From JAKOVR01 sp031415655 (GTDB lineage: Bacteria > Actinomycetota > Acidimicrobiia > Acidimicrobiales > Acidimicrobilacustridaceae): 64,000 nucleotides of DNA. The notes below the pieces were generated by a model. It worked only from the letters and a program-made list of their open reading frames with translations, had not been told where the DNA came from and searched no databases. Of this stretch, positions 61,889 to 64,000 are shown piece after piece. Both the position numbers and the translations under genes were made by a program. Location of the stretch: assembly GCA_031415655.1 (NCBI GenBank), contig JANOSD010000064.1, positions 86,589-150,588 of the forward strand, read 5' to 3'. The first letter of the stretch is position 1. Each line of letters starts with the position of its first letter.

Positions 61889-62566
61889 TCAGCCGTCGAA
61901 CCAGTCGATCCACCATGGACCCACCATGTGCTCGAAGTAGGAGTGGTTGGTCGACAGCTCCTGCGTGTCGATTCCGTTGGGGCAGTAGTAGATCTCTTTG
62001 GCCTCCTCGAAAATGAACGTTGTGGAGCGCCAAGTCCCGGGTGGAACATGGGTCCGGTAGGACCAGCCAGTGGGCTTGCCCTCAAGACCACAATTCGTGG
62101 GTGTCGCTTCACCGACTTCTGGCCAGCTCAAGGTTGGAGGGGCCGAGTCGTACCCTGCGACGGCGAGACGGAACCGAGCCTTCATCGGCAAGTTCGTGAT
62201 CAACGCCGCAGCACCGAAAGCGGCCACGGCCATCGCCGCTACCGACGCGCGACCCAGGCGGGCGGAGATCTCGCCCCGGGTTGCCATGACTCTCGCCCCA
62301 ACGAGGATCCCGAGTCCAAAGACCGCAGGGCATCCTCCGACGAACACCACCACGAAGCGCGTGAGTTGGCCGGGGAATGACAACAGATCCCAGAGCACTG
62401 CCCAGCAGCCCCACGCGACGAAGGCACAAGAAGTAACCGTGGCCACGACGCGAAAGGCGCGCTGCGGGCCACGAGTGATCACCTCCGGCGGTGGAGTCTC
62501 GGTACCTCGAGGCTGAGTAGCGAACTCCTCCATCATCCGGTCCTCGCCGTCACCTTTCCCCGCCAT
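61889..62566 (-). CDS. membrane protein of unknown function
   Basis: A 225-residue protein. An acidic cytoplasmic N-terminus is followed by three membrane helices (FRVVATVTSCAFVAWGCWAVLW, RFVVVFVGGCPAVFGLGILVGARV and SVAAMAVAAFGAAALIT) and a 95-residue extracytoplasmic domain with two cysteines (TNCGLEGKPTGWSYRTHVPPG, IYYCPNGIDTQELSTNHSYF) that may pair. Good codon bias and aromatic residues at the end (GPWWIDWFDG) support a real gene. No family recognised. It ends 14 bases from the integrase remnant. Confidence 0.7.
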   Translation of the reverse strand: MAGKGDGEDRMMEEFATQPRGTETPPPEVITRGPQRAFRVVATVTSCAFVAWGCWAVLWDLLSFPGQLTRFVVVFVGGCPAVFGLGILVGARVMATRGEISARLGRASVAAMAVAAFGAAALITNLPMKARFRLAVAGYDSAPPTLSWPEVGEATPTNCGLEGKPTGWSYRTHVPPGTWRSTTFIFEEAKEIYYCPNGIDTQELSTNHSYFEHMVGPWWIDWFDG

Positions 62567-62874
62567 GCTTGAAGCATACGGCTACGGCATCCCATGCCGC
62601 AGGCGTTACCGCCTATCCCTGGTCTCCCATCAACACCACGATCTTCAACAGGAGGCGTCACCCGTCCTGCCAACATCGGTCGGCTCATTGTCGCCGCCGC
62701 CAGCTGCCTCGCCGTTGCCGTCGGACCTCTTTTTCGCGAGCACCGAGAGGTCGCCGAACTCGTCCGCCCATTCCGTCCCGAACCTGACGAGATCGAAGCT
62801 CGATCACTCCTCCGACACATCGCGCCGGTTGCGCGTTCATCGCAAGGGATCTCGATCTGAGTCGTCCGGTCGAC
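62567..62874. other. intergenic region
   Basis: The 308 bases between the divergent membrane protein gene and the HNH-like gene contain one frame, 62594-62860, reading GRLIVAAASCLAVAVGPLFR, then EHREVAELVRPFRPEPDEIEA; it has some coding character but no ribosome binding site. It could be a small gene. Confidence 0.4.
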
Positions 62875-63864
62875 GTGTGTCCCTGCACGGTGCAGCAGAA
62901 CGCAGTTGCGTTTCCCGTCTCCGTCGACCACATTCGTGGCGTGGGTAGTTCTCCGGCGGCCAAAGCGAAGCGACGCTCCGCATGGTTCGACCTTGGTGTG
63001 CGAGCGCTGACGAACCTCGGGATCAACACCGGGGGCCGTTATGCGTGTCCCCTCTGCCTAGATCTCTTCGAGCGGGGGGCGATCGAGGCCGTTGAACTGA
63101 CCGATGAGGATGTACCCCCAAAGGCGCTTGGCGGCAGGCCGACGATCCTCACGTGCAAGAGCTGTAACAACGGTGGCGGGACGACCCTCGACGCCCACGC
63201 CCAGCGGGAGGACGCTCTCTTCAGGCTCATGGCTGGCGTGCCCTCGCGTCGCTCTGTCCTAATCCATTTGGCTGCAGGCGATCACGCCGTGCCACTGAAG
63301 GCTCACATCGACGGGAAAGGCGTCATGCAGATGGTCGGCAACCCCAACGCGGCGCACCCAGATGCGAACTCGGCGGTCTGGCAGGCATTGGACGCTGCTG
63401 CGGAAGGAGGCGAGGTCGACATTCGTATGCTGGCCACGAATGTGTTCGAGCCAGTGGCGGCGAACATCTCCTTCCTTCGGAGCGCCTACCTCGCGTCGTT
63501 CGCGATCTATGGGTACCGATTCATCTTGAGGCCTTCGATGGAGCGCGTGCGCCTTCAGATCCAGTACCCTGAGCAGGACCACTGCCCGTCGCTGATTGGG
63601 TTCGTCGGATCCGGTACCCGAACGAACACGTCCTTCATGATCGTTGACGAGCCGTCCTGGGCCAGGTCGATCACGTTCGAATTCGGAATGCGCCGAGTCA
63701 TGTTCCCTCGGTACGGGGAGGACAACCTCGAAGCCTTCCGGGAGCGGATACAGCAAGGCCTCACAGAGGCCGGCGGGGGAGAGGCTGTCCTTCATGGTCC
63801 CGGCGGTTCACTCCCGACAAAGCCGCAGCACGTGCTCGATTTCGCCGACACCGATCACGCCTAA
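62875..63864 (+). CDS. HNH-like island protein
   Basis: A 329-residue protein (start uncertain: GTG 62875 or GTG 62942). A zinc-finger HNH module occupies about residues 57-110: YACPLCLDLFERGAIEAVEL (C-x2-C), TDEDVPPKALGG (normally E-H-V-P-P-K-x-L-G-G) and LTCKSCNNGGGTTLDAHA (C-x2-C-N). The first catalytic histidine is aspartate here. The rest is a 220-residue domain (VLIHLAAGDHAVPLKAHIDGKG, AYLASFAIYGYRFILRPSMERVR) of the kind found in phage- and island-associated HNH proteins. It may still bind DNA. Confidence 0.78.
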   Translation: MCPCTVQQNAVAFPVSVDHIRGVGSSPAAKAKRRSAWFDLGVRALTNLGINTGGRYACPLCLDLFERGAIEAVELTDEDVPPKALGGRPTILTCKSCNNGGGTTLDAHAQREDALFRLMAGVPSRRSVLIHLAAGDHAVPLKAHIDGKGVMQMVGNPNAAHPDANSAVWQALDAAAEGGEVDIRMLATNVFEPVAANISFLRSAYLASFAIYGYRFILRPSMERVRLQIQYPEQDHCPSLIGFVGSGTRTNTSFMIVDEPSWARSITFEFGMRRVMFPRYGEDNLEAFRERIQQGLTEAGGGEAVLHGPGGSLPTKPQHVLDFADTDHA

Positions 63865-63893
63865 GGGAGCGTTCCGAAATAACATTGCCGTAG

Positions 63894-64000
63894 TTACTTA
63901 GTTGTAGTTTCAGGTTTGGGTCGGATGTCGTAGTTCCATTCACCGTGAAATTTGTGGCTCTTGGTCTCGACGGCAGCGAGTTCTTCGTTGGTGATCTTGA
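63894..64000 (-). CDS. transposase C-terminus, cut by the window edge
   Basis: The last 35 codons of a minus-strand gene: KITNEELAAVETKSHKFHGE, then WNYDIRPKPETTTK and TAA. The K-x-H-K-F-H-G-E-W-N-Y-x-I pattern is the C-terminal signature of ISAzo13-type (Rhodopirellula transposase) DDE elements. The adjacent 63866-63893 (GGGAGCGTTCCGAAATAACA) is probably the IS end. It marks an insertion at the right of the window. Confidence 0.7.
   Translation of the reverse strand, partial: KITNEELAAVETKSHKFHGEWNYDIRPKPETTTK

Overview
The window is high-GC DNA from an actinomycete. Several markers support this: the conserved DUF4178/DUF2617/DUF4247/DUF350/speE block known from Mycobacterium (Rv2597-Rv2601 region), a canonical GlnR-type operator in front of an amt-glnB-glnD operon, GpgS, OtsA/OtsB, DUF3263, a PAC2 protein, a CysO-like sulfur carrier and a CIRCE-controlled groEL. 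The combination suggests the class Acidimicrobiia (Ilumatobacter-like), but nothing seen here is diagnostic to that rank.

Positions 1-46000 are chromosomal backbone, mostly short operons and single metabolic genes. In order: an HNH-like protein, acetyltransferase, ADP-ribosylglycohydrolase, PAC2, SDR and fatty-acid hydroxylase (1-6000); amidase, then the speE membrane cluster (6000-11700); NUDIX, 3-hydroxyacyl-CoA dehydrogenase and the nitrogen operon (11700-17800); DUF427 and PhoD genes, acyl-CoA synthetase, larE-hemQ, nitrobindin-fdhD (18000-27300); groEL, an FAD monooxygenase, an orphan Anbu proteasome-like protease and a CysO-like protein (29000-35100); an ECF sigma factor broken by a frameshift, gpgS, glycerate kinase, otsA/otsB, LytR_C and DUF3263 (36000-45800). 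This part carries a family of about 165-bp palindromic-ended elements (MITE-like; four clear and one or two decayed copies), one of which supplies the predicted N-terminus of the speE-like protein, and a second family of short palindromic intergenic repeats.

At 46030 a tRNA-Thr(TGT) gene is followed immediately by a tyrosine recombinase. From there to the right edge the DNA looks like an integrated and repeatedly rebuilt genomic island: three decayed copies of the integrase 3' end (about 48000, 49300-49525 and 61841-61875), hypothetical lipoproteins, a diiron ferritin-like protein, long degenerate stretches, a PIN toxin with a damaged antitoxin, an HNH-like protein and the end of an IS transposase.

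The most notable content of the island is a five-gene, fully translationally coupled minus-strand operon at 54208-59231. It encodes the STM4015 (leucine-rich repeat), STM4014 (ATP-grasp-like), STM4013 (alkaline-phosphatase/sulfatase-fold hydrolase), STM4012 (HemN-like radical SAM) and STM4011 (radical SAM with extra C-terminal cysteines) families. The families are named from Salmonella loci and to my knowledge the pathway has no assigned product. Two radical SAM enzymes, an ATP-grasp-like protein and a hydrolase encoded as one unit point to a modification pathway. A small ORF with a good ribosome binding site lies just upstream on the other strand and is a tentative substrate candidate.
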